Origin: Bacteroidales bacterium | GTDB taxonomy: Bacteria; Bacteroidota; Bacteroidia; Bacteroidales; 4484-276 | Assembly (NCBI GenBank): GCA_035647615.1 | Contig: DASRND010000034.1 | Span: forward strand, 1-64,000 | Reading direction: 5' to 3' | DNA: 64,000 nt | In this document: positions 43,710-52,663 of the stretch, piece after piece | How the letters are laid out: each line of letters opens with the position of its first letter | Numbering within the stretch: the first letter of the stretch is position 1 | Made by a program: the position numbers and the translations under genes | Notes under the pieces: generated by a model | Database searches by the model: none | Seen by the model: the letters and a program-made list of their open reading frames with translations, nothing else | Told to the model about the DNA's origin: nothing

Positions 43710-43717
43710 TATTTTTG
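43710..43717 (+). promoter_or_regulatory. -7 box for the Fur-family gene
   Basis: TATTTTTG lies 18 bases before the ATG at 43736. The upstream -33 element is not clear. Confidence 0.5.
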
Positions 43718-43735
43718 TAGCAAAAATCAGAGGCG

Positions 43736-44224
43736 ATGGACGTTTATCAAGAAACTTACCAAGCGGTAGAATCTATCTTTACAAATTATCTCGAAAGCAA
43801 AGGTCACCGTAAAACACCCGAGCGCTATAGCATCCTTGGAGAGATATACAAAACGGAAGGTCACTTCGACGTCGAGTCGTTGGACATTCGTTTGAAAAAC
43901 AATAAATACCGGGTGAGTCGCGCTACGCTATACAATACCATCGAGCTGCTGATGGCCTGTAATCTGGTGACCAAACACCAATTTGGCAACAACTGTGCAC
44001 AATTTGAGCGCACCTTCAATTTCAAAAAACACGATCACTTTATTTGCCTCGACAACAGCGAGGTGATCGAGTTTTACGATGAGCGCATACAGCAAATAAG
44101 GAAGGACATAGAAAAAGAACTGGGGGTAAAAATCACGCACCATTCGCTTACATTTTATGGCCACTGCAACGGTCGCTCTGTTAAAACCATGAAGCTGCCA
44201 GGGCGCAAGAAGATTACGGCATAA
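43736..44224 (+). CDS. Fur-family metal-responsive transcriptional regulator
   Basis: A 162-residue winged-helix repressor. The N-terminal DNA-binding domain reads [28 protein letters not shown] and [20 protein letters not shown]. The C-terminal metal domain has [19 protein letters not shown] (HDHFIC) and [12 protein letters not shown]. The paired CxxC structural zinc motifs of many Fur proteins are reduced: only single cysteines are seen in each half (HFIC and GHC). It may therefore be a Fur, Zur or PerR subtype; the metal cannot be decided. Position between relA/spoT and purA is conserved in many Bacteroidota. Confidence 0.9.
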   Translation: MDVYQETYQAVESIFTNYLESKGHRKTPERYSILGEIYKTEGHFDVESLDIRLKNNKYRVSRATLYNTIELLMACNLVTKHQFGNNCAQFERTFNFKKHDHFICLDNSEVIEFYDERIQQIRKDIEKELGVKITHHSLTFYGHCNGRSVKTMKLPGRKKITA

Positions 44225-44251
44225 TCCTGTCAGATCCGGATAATTTTTAAA

Positions 44252-44282
44252 TTTGTTATGCAAAGTTGATTGAATACTTTTG
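44252..44282 (+). promoter_or_regulatory. Promoter of purA
   Basis: TTTG (44252-44255), exactly 19 bases, then TACTTTTG (44275-44282): the best consensus match in the window. The ATG is at 44331, giving a leader of about 40 bases. Confidence 0.75.
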
Positions 44283-44330
44283 TAGAAAATCGGCTTTGCA
44301 TTATTATTTTAATACAAAATCAAAAAAAAT

Positions 44331-45614
44331 ATGAAAGTTGACGTACTGCTGGGATTGCAATGGGGCGACGAAGGCAAAGGTAAAATTGTGGATGTGCTTG
44401 CACCCCGTTACGATATCATCGCACGGTTTCAGGGAGGACCCAACGCGGGCCACACCATCATATTCGACGGACTTAAATTCGTTTTACACACCATTCCTTC
44501 AGGGATATTTGATGAGTCGAAGCTCAATATCATCGGCAACGGAGTCGTCATCGATCCCTACATCTTCAGCAAAGAGGTAGAACAACTCAGAAGCAAAAAC
44601 ATCAATCCACACCACAATCTGCTCATCTCCAAAAAATCGCATCTGATTTTACCCACCCACCGGCTGCTGGATGCCGTGTACGAAAAAGCGATGGGTAAAA
44701 ATCGCATAGGCTCTACCCTGAAAGGAATCGGGCCAACCTACACCGATAAAACTGCCCGTCAGGGAATTCGTGTCGGCGAAATTCACAAAGACGATTTCAG
44801 CAGCCAGTATCGGTTACTCAAAGAAAAACACCAGCGCATCATTGATTCGTACAATGCAGATATCGCCGATATAAAAATCGACGGACTTGAATTTGATAGC
44901 TACGAAAAACAATGGCTCGAAGCTATCGAATTGCTGAAAACCTACCACCAAACCGACAGCGAACATTTTATCAACAGCAGTCTGCGCTCCGGCAAACGCA
45001 TTCTGGCCGAAGGTGCACAGGGGACACTGCTCGACATCGAATTTGGCGCCTATCCTTTCGTTACCTCCTCCAACACTATTGCGGCTGGCGTATGCTCAGG
45101 TCTGGGTATTGCTCCATCAAAAGTAGGACGCGTTTACGGCACCTTCAAAGCATATTGTACACGCGTGGGCAGCGGGCCATTTCCCACCGAGCTGCACGAC
45201 GAGGCAGGCGCATTGATGCGCGATCGCGGACACGAATTCGGATCAACTACCGGACGCCCGCGCCGCTGTGGATGGCTCGACCTCACAGCACTAAAATATT
45301 CCATTATGCTCAACGGCATTACTGATTTGGTGATCACCAAAGGCGACGTGCTCGATGTGTTTGATGAACTGAAGATCGGAATGCATTACAAACTAAACGG
45401 AGAAACCATCGACCATGTGCCATTTGAATTCCATGAGGTGACACCTGTTTATGAAACCATAAAAGGCTGGAACCAATCCCTTGAGAACATTACCTCACAG
45501 AATGAATTTCCTGCCGCTTTCGCAGATTACATCAGTTTTATTCAAACCCACACACAAACTCCAATCAGCATTGTATCGGTTGGCCCCGATCGCAGACAGA
45601 CTATTGAGGTTTAG
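44331..45614 (+). CDS. purA: Adenylosuccinate synthetase
   Basis: A 427-residue cytoplasmic enzyme joining IMP and aspartate with GTP to adenylosuccinate, first committed step to AMP. The GTP loop LQWGDEGKGKIVD (about 9-21, catalytic D13), PNAGHTI with H41 at about 38-43, GSTLKGIGPTYTDKTARQGI, AEGAQGTLLDIEFGAYPFVT and the GSTTGRPRRCGWLD region are all present. Length matches the family. It has a strong promoter and no clear terminator. Confidence 0.98.
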   Translation: MKVDVLLGLQWGDEGKGKIVDVLAPRYDIIARFQGGPNAGHTIIFDGLKFVLHTIPSGIFDESKLNIIGNGVVIDPYIFSKEVEQLRSKNINPHHNLLISKKSHLILPTHRLLDAVYEKAMGKNRIGSTLKGIGPTYTDKTARQGIRVGEIHKDDFSSQYRLLKEKHQRIIDSYNADIADIKIDGLEFDSYEKQWLEAIELLKTYHQTDSEHFINSSLRSGKRILAEGAQGTLLDIEFGAYPFVTSSNTIAAGVCSGLGIAPSKVGRVYGTFKAYCTRVGSGPFPTELHDEAGALMRDRGHEFGSTTGRPRRCGWLDLTALKYSIMLNGITDLVITKGDVLDVFDELKIGMHYKLNGETIDHVPFEFHEVTPVYETIKGWNQSLENITSQNEFPAAFADYISFIQTHTQTPISIVSVGPDRRQTIEV

Positions 45615-45745
45615 TAAGAAGAGATGAGTGGTGAGAGATGAGAAAAAAGAATTATTTTAGAGAAGCATGGAAGTGCGTCTGGAAATAATGATTCCGAATG
45701 ATTGACGATTGAAAACCTAACAACTTCTTCTGACAACCGGATTTT

Positions 45746-46327
45746 CTACTTTTCGTAAAAATGCATTTCACGGATGTACTCCCATACGCCGGAAGGCAGC
45801 ATGTAACGGACGTCTTTGCCGGCAGCGATAGCTTGGCGTAAGAAACTTGATGAAATGTCGAGGAGCGGTGCATCAAAATATTGGATGGATGGATGGCCTG
45901 CAAATTCGCCCTTATCGAAACCCGGACGGTTGTAAATGTAAAATTTGTAAAACTCAAGGAGTGCCCGGTAATTTTTCCATTGCGGAAGCGAACCTAAAAT
46001 ATCAGTGCCGGCGATGATTACCAATTCATAATCGGGATGGCGCTCACTGAGCCTTGTCAGCGTATCGATGGTGTAGCTGGGGCGCGGCATCTCAAACTCG
46101 ATATCAGTAACGTCCAGTGTGGGATTTTCACGGATGGCGGTTTTGAGCATCGCCAGCCGGTGGTGGTCGGCCAGAAGCTCACGCTTTTCCTTCAAAGGAT
46201 TTTCGGGCGACACCACAAACCAGACTTCATCGAGGTCGGTAAACTGATGCATGTATCCCGCCACGATCATGTGCCCGATGTGTACCGGATTGAACGAACC
46301 AAATAATAATCCTATCTTATTCTTCAT
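45746..46327 (-). CDS. nadD: Nicotinate-nucleotide adenylyltransferase
   Basis: A 193-residue NAD-biosynthesis enzyme that transfers AMP from ATP to nicotinate mononucleotide. It has the nucleotidyltransferase loop LFGSFNPVHIGHM with HIGH at 16-19, VWFVVSPENPLK, IIAGTDILGSLPQWKNY and the C-terminal DISSSFLRQAIAAGKDVRYMLP, equivalent to the usual ISSTxIR motif. Length is typical (190-210). It is a single gene convergent with purA; the gap 45615-45745 holds nothing recognisable. Confidence 0.95.
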   Translation of the reverse strand: MKNKIGLLFGSFNPVHIGHMIVAGYMHQFTDLDEVWFVVSPENPLKEKRELLADHHRLAMLKTAIRENPTLDVTDIEFEMPRPSYTIDTLTRLSERHPDYELVIIAGTDILGSLPQWKNYRALLEFYKFYIYNRPGFDKGEFAGHPSIQYFDAPLLDISSSFLRQAIAAGKDVRYMLPSGVWEYIREMHFYEK

Positions 46328-46433
46328 ACCTGTGAACTATTGTACAGCCAAAATAAATACTTTTCATCTCATGGCAATCGTTTATTTCATAGTGTATTAC
46401 CCTTAATAATTTAACTTTTAAAAGCACAACATC

Positions 46434-46619
46434 ATGAAACGTAAAACAGTAAACCAGCTTCTCGAACAACTCTACGAACGCTTTTCGTGGGAAGAGATCA
46501 ATAAAAACAGCAAGATAAAAAAACTCAAAGACAAGCTCTTCAACATCAAACTTACAACCGTTAATGGAGGCAAAGTTTGGATAGAAAATTCAGACGAAAT
46601 TTCAAAGATGCTTCTGTAA
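46434..46619 (+). CDS. Small hypothetical protein (61 aa)
   Basis: A 61-residue charged protein starting MKRKTVNQLLEQLYERFSWE. It has a lysine-rich middle (NKNSKIKKLKDKLF) and ends with a short beta-like segment (KLTTVNGGKVWIENSDEI). No membrane segment, signal or cysteine is present. I do not recognise a family. The ATG is preceded by an A-rich leader, the codon use is like that of neighbours and no overlapping gene explains the frame, so it is probably real. No TAnnTTTG box was found. Confidence 0.5.
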   Translation: MKRKTVNQLLEQLYERFSWEEINKNSKIKKLKDKLFNIKLTTVNGGKVWIENSDEISKMLL

Positions 46620-46642
46620 TCCAATTGAAGTTTCTGGCTGCT

Positions 46643-47692
46643 TTAAACCTTGTGGCTTTTCAATAGTTTTTTGATTCGCCTCACCTTACTCCAATGCCCC
46701 GAAAGTATAGCAACATTCCCGCTAAGGCGGATTTCCATTTTGCTGAACATCAATTTCAGCCATTTCACCCCTTTCGTATTTAGCAACATTTCGTTTTTAG
46801 CATTAACCCCGGTTGACTTTCCTATAACCGAAGCTACCAGCGCATCAACACCAGTCAAGGCTCTCACCTTAACATGCAATGCGCTTCTCAAAAGCCACAG
46901 TATTATTCCGGCAATTACTACAATATTAAGCAGCAGCATCCAAACGTTGCTCAAAGTTAAAAATGCAGTGTTCAGATCGACGCCGTGCAGTCGCATGTAA
47001 ATATTAGCAAGAGTAAAGTCCAAAAACATAGCACCGCCAAGAGCTATGAGGAGTGTATCTTTTGCCGAAAGTTTTTCAGGCGTGCTATTTTTAAGTTGGA
47101 TAATGGCAAAATCTTTTTCTATTGCTGGCGCAACCGCGGCATGCTTCAGCGGATAAAGTAAAGGATCGATTGATGGGAGAAGACAAACCGTGTAACGAGC
47201 TGCAACGGCAGGCAAATCCATTTCGGTGATCACCTTTTCGATTTCGTGCAGCACCGATTGCACCTCCGAATAAGCCGAATCCGATAACGCAATACCACCG
47301 GGCACAGCTGCCAGGCTGATGCGTTGTGCAATGTTGGCATCCGCTCCGATGGCCATTCCCTGCTCGTCAACGCGCACTTCGCCAATGTGAATTGCCTGAC
47401 GGGGCGCAATTAGATTTTTATCAAAATGGGACGTAATACTATATTCCTTCCATTCCGCAGCAATCATTTTAGCTGCATTCAACGCATGTTTTACAGTGGT
47501 GAGCGTAACCAGCACTTGCGATGCCTGATGCAAAACCAGCTGTCCACTCAAACTTGCAGCGATTTCGCCAATGATGCGCACAAAATATTTCATCGCCGAT
47601 TGATGCTCCGCCACATTTTGCGCTGGGGCAGGAACGCTCTGGTGTAAATCCACGAATAAAATGACGGACGGCTGGTGGTTGCTTTTGGTCAT
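46643..47692 (-). CDS. Degenerate adenylate/guanylate cyclase-like domain protein with two membrane spans
   Basis: A 349-residue protein. The N-terminal 180 residues resemble a class III nucleotide cyclase domain: SVILFVDLHQS (D15 in the first metal position), then RQAIHIGEVRVDEQG and GADANIAQRISLAAVPGGIALS, equivalent to the GexxGxxVNxAaRL motif. The second metal aspartate is not visible: the expected D(G/S)xxA strand reads ASQVLVTLTT. Catalysis is therefore doubtful. Two hydrophobic spans follow (about 215-235 and 245-275, LSNVWMLLLNIVVIAGIILWLL), then a basic cytoplasmic tail. It is 13 bases downstream of gmk, which makes GDP from GMP, and is likely cotranscribed. Role unknown. Confidence 0.65.
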   Translation of the reverse strand: MTKSNHQPSVILFVDLHQSVPAPAQNVAEHQSAMKYFVRIIGEIAASLSGQLVLHQASQVLVTLTTVKHALNAAKMIAAEWKEYSITSHFDKNLIAPRQAIHIGEVRVDEQGMAIGADANIAQRISLAAVPGGIALSDSAYSEVQSVLHEIEKVITEMDLPAVAARYTVCLLPSIDPLLYPLKHAAVAPAIEKDFAIIQLKNSTPEKLSAKDTLLIALGGAMFLDFTLANIYMRLHGVDLNTAFLTLSNVWMLLLNIVVIAGIILWLLRSALHVKVRALTGVDALVASVIGKSTGVNAKNEMLLNTKGVKWLKLMFSKMEIRLSGNVAILSGHWSKVRRIKKLLKSHKV

Positions 47693-47705
47693 AATTATTG
47701 AGATT

Positions 47706-48269
47706 TTATGATTCTAAAAACTCAAGGATGATCCGACGGGTTTCCTCAATCGCTGTCGAAAGGTCATTATTTACAACAATTGCATCAAACTCTGGCGCAA
47801 AGGTCAATTCATAATCCGCCTTCAGCACGCGTTCTCTAATGGTAGCCTCATCATCGGTAGCACGCAGACGCAGGCGTTTTTCAAGCTCAGCCACCGATGG
47901 TGCTTTTATGAAAATGGCAAGACATTTCGTGCCGTATTGCCGCTTAATATTCAGGCCACCCAGTACATCCACATCAAAAATTACATGCCGGCCCTGGCTC
48001 CAGATGCGCTCTACTTCACTGCGCAAGGTGCCATAATAGCTTCCGGGATACACTTCTTCCCATTCGATAAAATCGGCAGCATCAATTTTTTGTCTGAAGG
48101 CTTCCGGTGTTAAAAAATAATAGTCGCGACCATCAACCTCGCCCTGACGCGGCGCACGGCTGCATGCCGACACCGAAAATGCCAGGTTGAGATCAGCAGC
48201 CAAAACTTGTTTAACGATAGAGGTCTTGCCCGATCCGGAAGGCGCTGAAATGACAATCATTTTACCCAT
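47706..48269 (-). CDS. gmk: Guanylate kinase
   Basis: A 187-residue enzyme that phosphorylates GMP to GDP with ATP. It has the P-loop APSGSGKTS (9-17), the GMP-binding SVSACSRAPRQGEVDGRDYYF (read in two parts), EEVYPGSYYGT and the lid RLRLRATDDEATIRER. Length is typical. It is 5 bases downstream of yicC, a very common gene pair. Confidence 0.97.
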   Translation of the reverse strand: MGKMIVISAPSGSGKTSIVKQVLAADLNLAFSVSACSRAPRQGEVDGRDYYFLTPEAFRQKIDAADFIEWEEVYPGSYYGTLRSEVERIWSQGRHVIFDVDVLGGLNIKRQYGTKCLAIFIKAPSVAELEKRLRLRATDDEATIRERVLKADYELTFAPEFDAIVVNNDLSTAIEETRRIILEFLES

Positions 48270-48274
48270 CTCGA

Positions 48275-49153
48275 TTACAAAATATTAAAAAGCTGTTCTT
48301 TTATTTTCTCCAACTCATCTTTCATCTGCACCACCAGGCGCTGCATTTCGTAGTCGGAAGCTTTGGAACCAATGGTGTTAATCTCACGCCCCACCTCCTG
48401 GCTGATAAAGTTGAGTTTCTTGCCGCTGGAGGTACTGTTTTCTTCCACCGTTTGCATAAAATAATTGCAATGCTGGCTCAGACGCACCTTCTCTTCGGTG
48501 ATATCAATTTTCTCGAGATAATAGATGATTTCCTGCTCGAAACGATTTTGATCAATGTTTTGTGTTTCGAAATATTTCTCGAGGTCTTTGCGCAATTTTT
48601 CGCGAATTCGCTCAATGCGTGCTACTTCAAAAGGTTCGATCTGCAGCAGGTAATCCTGAATAAGTCCGATGCGCAACTCAAGGTCGATCTGTAACAGACG
48701 CCCTTCTTGTTGGCGCGATTGGTCGCAAAGCTCTGCAGCCTCATCCACAACCAGACGCATGGCATTCCAGGTGTCGTCGTCAAGAACTTCGGGCGCCGGC
48801 TGAACCACCTCGGGCAACCTTAGAATAACATCGACAAAGTTTTGTTTTTCGTCCAGATCGAGTTCGTGCTGCAACTGCCTGATCTCTTCAAAATATCTAC
48901 GGGCAAGGGTTTTATTAATGATAAAGCTTTCGGCGGTCTGCGAAGCATCCACCTGGATGGTCAGCTCCACTTTTCCACGCTCAAGGCGCTGCAAAAGAGA
49001 TGTGCGCAGTTCCAGTTCTTTTTCTTTAAACAAAGACGGCATGCGCATTTGCAAATCAAATTGCTTGCTGTTGATTGTTTTTATCTCGATGGTGTATTTG
49101 CGGTCGCCATCTCCACCTTCGGCCCGGCCATAGCCAGTCATTGATTTGATCAT
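48275..49153 (-). CDS. yicC: YicC/YloC-family endoribonuclease
   Basis: A 292-residue protein. The family opening MIKSMTGYGRAEG is followed by IEIKTINSKQFDLQMRMPSL and the C-terminal VGREINTIGSKASDYEMQRL (read in parts) with a final EKIKEQLFNIL. YicC and YloC are reported to cut RNA and affect sRNA stability. The start at 49153 is preferred: the upstream ATG at 49177 lies inside the -7 box at 49175-49182. The gene heads the operon yicC-gmk-cyclase-like. Confidence 0.93.
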   Translation of the reverse strand: MIKSMTGYGRAEGGDGDRKYTIEIKTINSKQFDLQMRMPSLFKEKELELRTSLLQRLERGKVELTIQVDASQTAESFIINKTLARRYFEEIRQLQHELDLDEKQNFVDVILRLPEVVQPAPEVLDDDTWNAMRLVVDEAAELCDQSRQQEGRLLQIDLELRIGLIQDYLLQIEPFEVARIERIREKLRKDLEKYFETQNIDQNRFEQEIIYYLEKIDITEEKVRLSQHCNYFMQTVEENSTSSGKKLNFISQEVGREINTIGSKASDYEMQRLVVQMKDELEKIKEQLFNIL

Positions 49154-49174
49154 AAATATTGAGAATTTAGACAA

Positions 49175-49203
49175 CAAAGATAAATTTTAAACAACAACAG
49201 CAA
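49175..49203 (-). promoter_or_regulatory. Promoter of yicC-gmk operon
   Basis: Minus-strand TTG (49203-49201), 18 bases, then TATCTTTG (49182-49175). The ATG at 49153 follows by 21 bases. Confidence 0.6.
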
Positions 49204-49396
49204 TTGATGCTGCATGCAACGCTTCATATGCTGGTTGCTTTTTTATTAAAAAAATTATTAATAAAGCTTTTAATCCATTAAGTATAATAGCGTTTGCATT
49301 CAAGTCAAATAAACAGACAAAACTTCACTATCGACAGATTTTTATTACTTTTACCGTGCCTGAAAAAAAATCATTAGTAACGAAAATCTTATTTCT

Positions 49397-50143
49397 ATGC
49401 CAACTGCTGTAATTGTGGAAGATGAGTTGGGTGCGCGTGAAACATTGCGTGAACTTTTATCACAGCATTGCCCGCAGATAAATGTGATAGGAGAAGCTCA
49501 CGATGTGAAAAGCGGCATCGACTGCATCAATCGTTACCATCCTGACATCGTTTTTCTGGACATTCAAATGCCTGATGGCGATGGATTTGATTTGATAACA
49601 AAATTATCGAACATCAATTTTAATGTGATTTTTACAACGGCCTACAGCGACTATGCAATCAAAGCTTTTAAATACAGCGCCACGCATTACTTGCTCAAAC
49701 CTATTATCGCAGATGAGCTAATCGAAGCAGTAGATAAAGCATCGAAAAAGTTGCAGGACAAAGAAGTTGCCGAGCAAATGCGCAAACTCTTCAGCAGCCT
49801 GCCCGACATGATCAAATCCGACAAGCTGGTGCTTAGCACCAATACCGCCATTACCGTGGTTCGTCTTGCCGAAATTATCATGTGTCGTTCCGATCGTAAC
49901 TATACCACATTTTATCTGGAAGACGGGAACGAAATCACCGTATCCAAGACGCTCAAAGAATATGAAAATTTGCTTAATACAGATATTTTCTTCAGATCAC
50001 ACCGTCAGTACCTTGTTAATATAAACCACATTAAGTCGTTTCAACGATCGAATGGCAGGACAATAAAACTTACCTGCGATCTCGAAGCTCCGGTGTCGAT
50101 GAGAAAACACGAACAACTGATGGAACTTTTGCTGCATCTGTGA
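49397..50143 (+). CDS. LytTR-family response regulator
   Basis: A 248-residue two-component regulator. The receiver domain (about 1-120) has acidic VEDE (7-10), the phospho-acceptor D55 in PDIVFLDIQMPDGDGF, and the switch residues FTTAYSDYAIKAF and HYLLKPI. The LytTR DNA-binding domain (about 145-248) has EIIMCRSDRNYTTFYLEDG, LKEYENLL and FFRSHRQYLVNINHIKSF. Such regulators are usually paired with a membrane sensor kinase of the LytS type; none lies next to this gene, so it is an orphan here. A terminator follows at 50163. Confidence 0.95.
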   Translation: MPTAVIVEDELGARETLRELLSQHCPQINVIGEAHDVKSGIDCINRYHPDIVFLDIQMPDGDGFDLITKLSNINFNVIFTTAYSDYAIKAFKYSATHYLLKPIIADELIEAVDKASKKLQDKEVAEQMRKLFSSLPDMIKSDKLVLSTNTAITVVRLAEIIMCRSDRNYTTFYLEDGNEITVSKTLKEYENLLNTDIFFRSHRQYLVNINHIKSFQRSNGRTIKLTCDLEAPVSMRKHEQLMELLLHL

Positions 50144-50162
50144 AATCCGATTTTTAACAAAA

Positions 50163-50205
50163 CAAAAATGCCATCCTGAGTAAAGTGGATGGCATTTTTG
50201 TTTTG
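50163..50205 (+). terminator. Terminator after the LytTR regulator
   Basis: CAAAAATGCCATCC (50163-50176) pairs perfectly with GGATGGCATTTTTG (50187-50200), followed by T-rich sequence. It separates the regulator from the convergent tRNA. Confidence 0.85.
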
Positions 50206-50214
50206 GTCTTTTTG

Positions 50215-50288
50215 TGGGCCCACCTGGACTTGAACCAGGGGCCTACTGATTATGAGTCAGTTGCTCTAACCAACTGAGCTATAGGCCC
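50215..50288 (-). tRNA. tRNA with anticodon CAT (probably Ile2, lysidine type)
   Basis: A complete cloverleaf on the minus strand with anticodon arm ACTGA-CTCATAA-TCAGT, anticodon CAT, and T arm GGTTCAAGTCC. The acceptor arm has C4-G69 and C5-G68, features used by TilS to recognise tRNA-Ile2, whose C34 becomes lysidine and reads AUA. This favours Ile2 over elongator Met. CCA is not encoded. Confidence 0.7.
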
Positions 50289-50341
50289 AATCATCATTTC
50301 GATGATGCCCTTTCATTTTGAAAAGGGCTGCAAAAATAGTC

Positions 50342-50380
50342 TTTGCCTTGCAATTCACAAAAGTATTTTTGATATTTTTG
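50342..50380 (+). promoter_or_regulatory. Promoter region of the HAD gene
   Basis: TTTG (50342-50345), 18 bases, TATTTTTG (50364-50371), and a second overlapping-phase TATTTTTG at 50373-50380. The ATG is at 50411. Confidence 0.55.
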
Positions 50381-50410
50381 TCCAACTCATCATAAACTAA
50401 CGAAGTAACT

Positions 50411-51049
50411 ATGCAAGATTCACAAAATATCAAAAATCTAATTCTCGATTTCGGAGGTGTTATTTACGACATCAGTCACCAAAAACAACAAGATGCCTTC
50501 GAGGCTCTCGGCTACAAAGGATTCAACAAAGTCTATTCGCAAGCACGCCAAAACCCGTTATTTGCTGATTTGGAATGTGGCCGTATTTCAGATAAGGATT
50601 TCAGAGCTGCTGCCAAAACATTCCTCGGGCTGGATATTGCCGACCAGCAACTCGATAAACTTTGGAATAGCATCCTGATAGGTTTTGTGCCTGAGCGTAT
50701 CGAATTGCTGAAGCATCTGCAGAAAAACTATCGGCTTTTTTTGCTTAGCAACACCAACAGCATTCATTTCCAGGTTTACATGCGCGAGTTTAAAGAACGA
50801 TTTGGTTATGATTTCGAATCGCTTTTTGAGAAAGCATTTTGGTCGTTTCAGATCGGCATGCGTAAGCCCGACGCTGAAATCTTTAATATGGTGCTCAAAA
50901 GTTGTGATCTTAAAGCTGAGGAATCCCTGTTTGTCGACGACACAGGCGCTAACATTGAAGCAGCCACTGCGGTGGGAATGTCGGCACACCTGCTTGCTGC
51001 CCCTCAGGAGCTTTCTGATCTTTTCGACCACAGCTACCAGCTTTTGTAG
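50411..51049 (+). CDS. HAD-superfamily phosphatase (YihX-like)
   Basis: A 212-residue cytoplasmic phosphatase of HAD subfamily IA. Motif I is LILDFGGVIYD (nucleophile D13), with glycine at the +2 position as in the YihX/epoxide hydrolase-N-like group. An alpha-helical cap follows. Motif II is FLLSNTNSIH, motif III the conserved lysine in GMRKPDAEIF, and motif IV SLFVDDTGANIEAA. Sugar phosphates are likely substrates but cannot be told from sequence. It is a single gene. Confidence 0.9.
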   Translation: MQDSQNIKNLILDFGGVIYDISHQKQQDAFEALGYKGFNKVYSQARQNPLFADLECGRISDKDFRAAAKTFLGLDIADQQLDKLWNSILIGFVPERIELLKHLQKNYRLFLLSNTNSIHFQVYMREFKERFGYDFESLFEKAFWSFQIGMRKPDAEIFNMVLKSCDLKAEESLFVDDTGANIEAATAVGMSAHLLAAPQELSDLFDHSYQLL

Positions 51050-51058
51050 CAGCGCGAA

Positions 51059-51290
51059 TTATAATTCCGACACTTCCTCTATTTTTCCAAATTCCTCATG
51101 TAACTGATCGAAGATCTTGCGCAATATGTTGGAGAGGTTTTTAAGAGTTCATCGCTTTATTTTTCATTGTTTTTGATCATGAGATAAATGGTGGATTTTC
51201 TGATACCAAGCTTGTCAGCCGTTAATTAATCTTAAAAGGCGCAGTTGTAAATCATCCGTTGGGTTCACAATGGTAAATTTGCACTAATTA
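51059..51290 (-). pseudogene. Decayed gene with helix-turn-helix remnant
   Basis: Three broken minus-strand pieces lie between the HAD and icd genes. NPTDDLQLRLLRLING comes first, ending in a stop. A shifted frame continues TADKLGIRKSTIYLMIKNNEK (just over 20, here in two parts: TADKLGIRKSTIYLM and IKNNEK) to TAA at 51157-51159. Another frame reads LSNILRKIFDQLHEEFGKIE to a stop at 51059. The middle piece looks like a helix-turn-helix DNA-binding segment. The pieces follow one another in order, as expected of one frameshifted gene. A plus-strand TAAATTTG box for icd lies at 51274-51281. Confidence 0.4.
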
Positions 51291-51342
51291 ATAACCTTTG
51301 GGAATCTGAAATATCAGTCTCCTGGCAAAAAAGCAGAACAAA

Positions 51343-52572
51343 ATGACGAAAATCAAAGTACACAATCCTGTTGTCGAATTGGATGGCGACGAAATGACCC
51401 GGATAATATGGGCGATGATCAAAGAAAAACTCATCTTCCCATACCTCGATCTGGATATAAAATATTACGACCTGGGCATCGAGAAACGCGACGAAACCAA
51501 CGACCAGATTACCATCGATGCAGCTCATGCCATTGCCAAATACAATGTTGGGATAAAATGTGCCACCATTACACCTGACGAAAAAAGAGTAGAAGAATTT
51601 GGATTGAAGAAAATGTGGCGTTCGCCCAATGGCACTATCCGAAACATATTGGGAGGAACGGTTTTCAGGGAGCCTATTTTGATAAAAAATGTACCTCGTC
51701 TGGTTCCGGGATGGACCGCTCCTATTTGCATCGGGCGTCACGCATTTGGCGATCAATACAGTGCTACCGATTTCCGCGTGCATGGCAAAGGCAAACTCAC
51801 CATCACTTTTACACCCGACGACGGAAAACCGGTGCAGAGTTATGATGTTTACAGCTTTGAAAACGACGGTGTGGCAATGGCCATGTACAACACCGACGAA
51901 TCTATCCGTGGATTTGCCCACGCCTGCTTCAATATGGCGCTACAAAAACGATGGCCGCTTTATCTCTCCACAAAAAATACCATCTTGAAAAAGTACGATG
52001 GCCGTTTCAAAGATATCTTTCAGGAGATTTTTGAAGATGAATACCAATCCCAATTTTCTGAAGCCGGCATCACTTACGAGCATCGCCTCATCGACGACAT
52101 GGTGGCTGCTGCACTGAAGTGGGAAGGCAATTTTGTGTGGGCTTGCAAAAATTATGATGGCGACGTACAATCCGATACCGTTGCGCAGGGTTTTGGCTCG
52201 CTGGGGCTGATGACCTCCGTGCTGGTGACACCTGACGGTAAAACCATGGAAGCCGAAGCTGCGCATGGAACCGTTACGCGGCACTACCGGATGCACGAGC
52301 AAGGAAAACCTACTTCTACCAACCCGATAGCTTCCATCTTTGCCTGGACACGGGGGCTGGCGCACCGCGGGCGCCTCGACAATAAACAGCCGCTGATCGA
52401 CTTTGCGGCAAGCCTTGAGCAGGTGTGCATCGAAACCGTGGAATCAGGCCAGATGACCAAAGATCTGGCGTTGCTCATCCACGGCGCAAAGCTTACCACT
52501 AAAGATTATCTCAACACCGAAAACTTCTTGGATGCACTCGGTAATAATCTTAGGAAAAAACTGAACAGATAA
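51343..52572 (+). CDS. icd: NADP-dependent isocitrate dehydrogenase, eukaryotic-like type
   Basis: A 409-residue enzyme oxidising isocitrate to 2-oxoglutarate and CO2 with NADP. It is of the homodimeric clade typified by mitochondrial and cytosolic [42 protein letters not shown], the metal-binding [10 protein letters not shown] and [20 protein letters not shown], and [19 protein letters not shown] are all present. Length fits (about 405-415). A TAAATTTG box at 51274-51281 may be its -7. It is followed by citrate synthase in the same direction, so two TCA-cycle entry enzymes sit together. Confidence 0.97.
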   Translation: MTKIKVHNPVVELDGDEMTRIIWAMIKEKLIFPYLDLDIKYYDLGIEKRDETNDQITIDAAHAIAKYNVGIKCATITPDEKRVEEFGLKKMWRSPNGTIRNILGGTVFREPILIKNVPRLVPGWTAPICIGRHAFGDQYSATDFRVHGKGKLTITFTPDDGKPVQSYDVYSFENDGVAMAMYNTDESIRGFAHACFNMALQKRWPLYLSTKNTILKKYDGRFKDIFQEIFEDEYQSQFSEAGITYEHRLIDDMVAAALKWEGNFVWACKNYDGDVQSDTVAQGFGSLGLMTSVLVTPDGKTMEAEAAHGTVTRHYRMHEQGKPTSTNPIASIFAWTRGLAHRGRLDNKQPLIDFAASLEQVCIETVESGQMTKDLALLIHGAKLTTKDYLNTENFLDALGNNLRKKLNR

Positions 52573-52663
52573 CCGTTTCCGCGTGTTGACAGTATCGCTA
52601 AAACTAACGACATTTGGCTTTCCGGTTCAACAGAAAACATTCACTCAATAATAGCTTTTTATC

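Noticed and set aside
46643..47692. An active adenylate cyclase
   Set aside because: Only the first metal aspartate is visible; the second metal position and the usual substrate-specifying residues are not, so only a degenerate domain is claimed.
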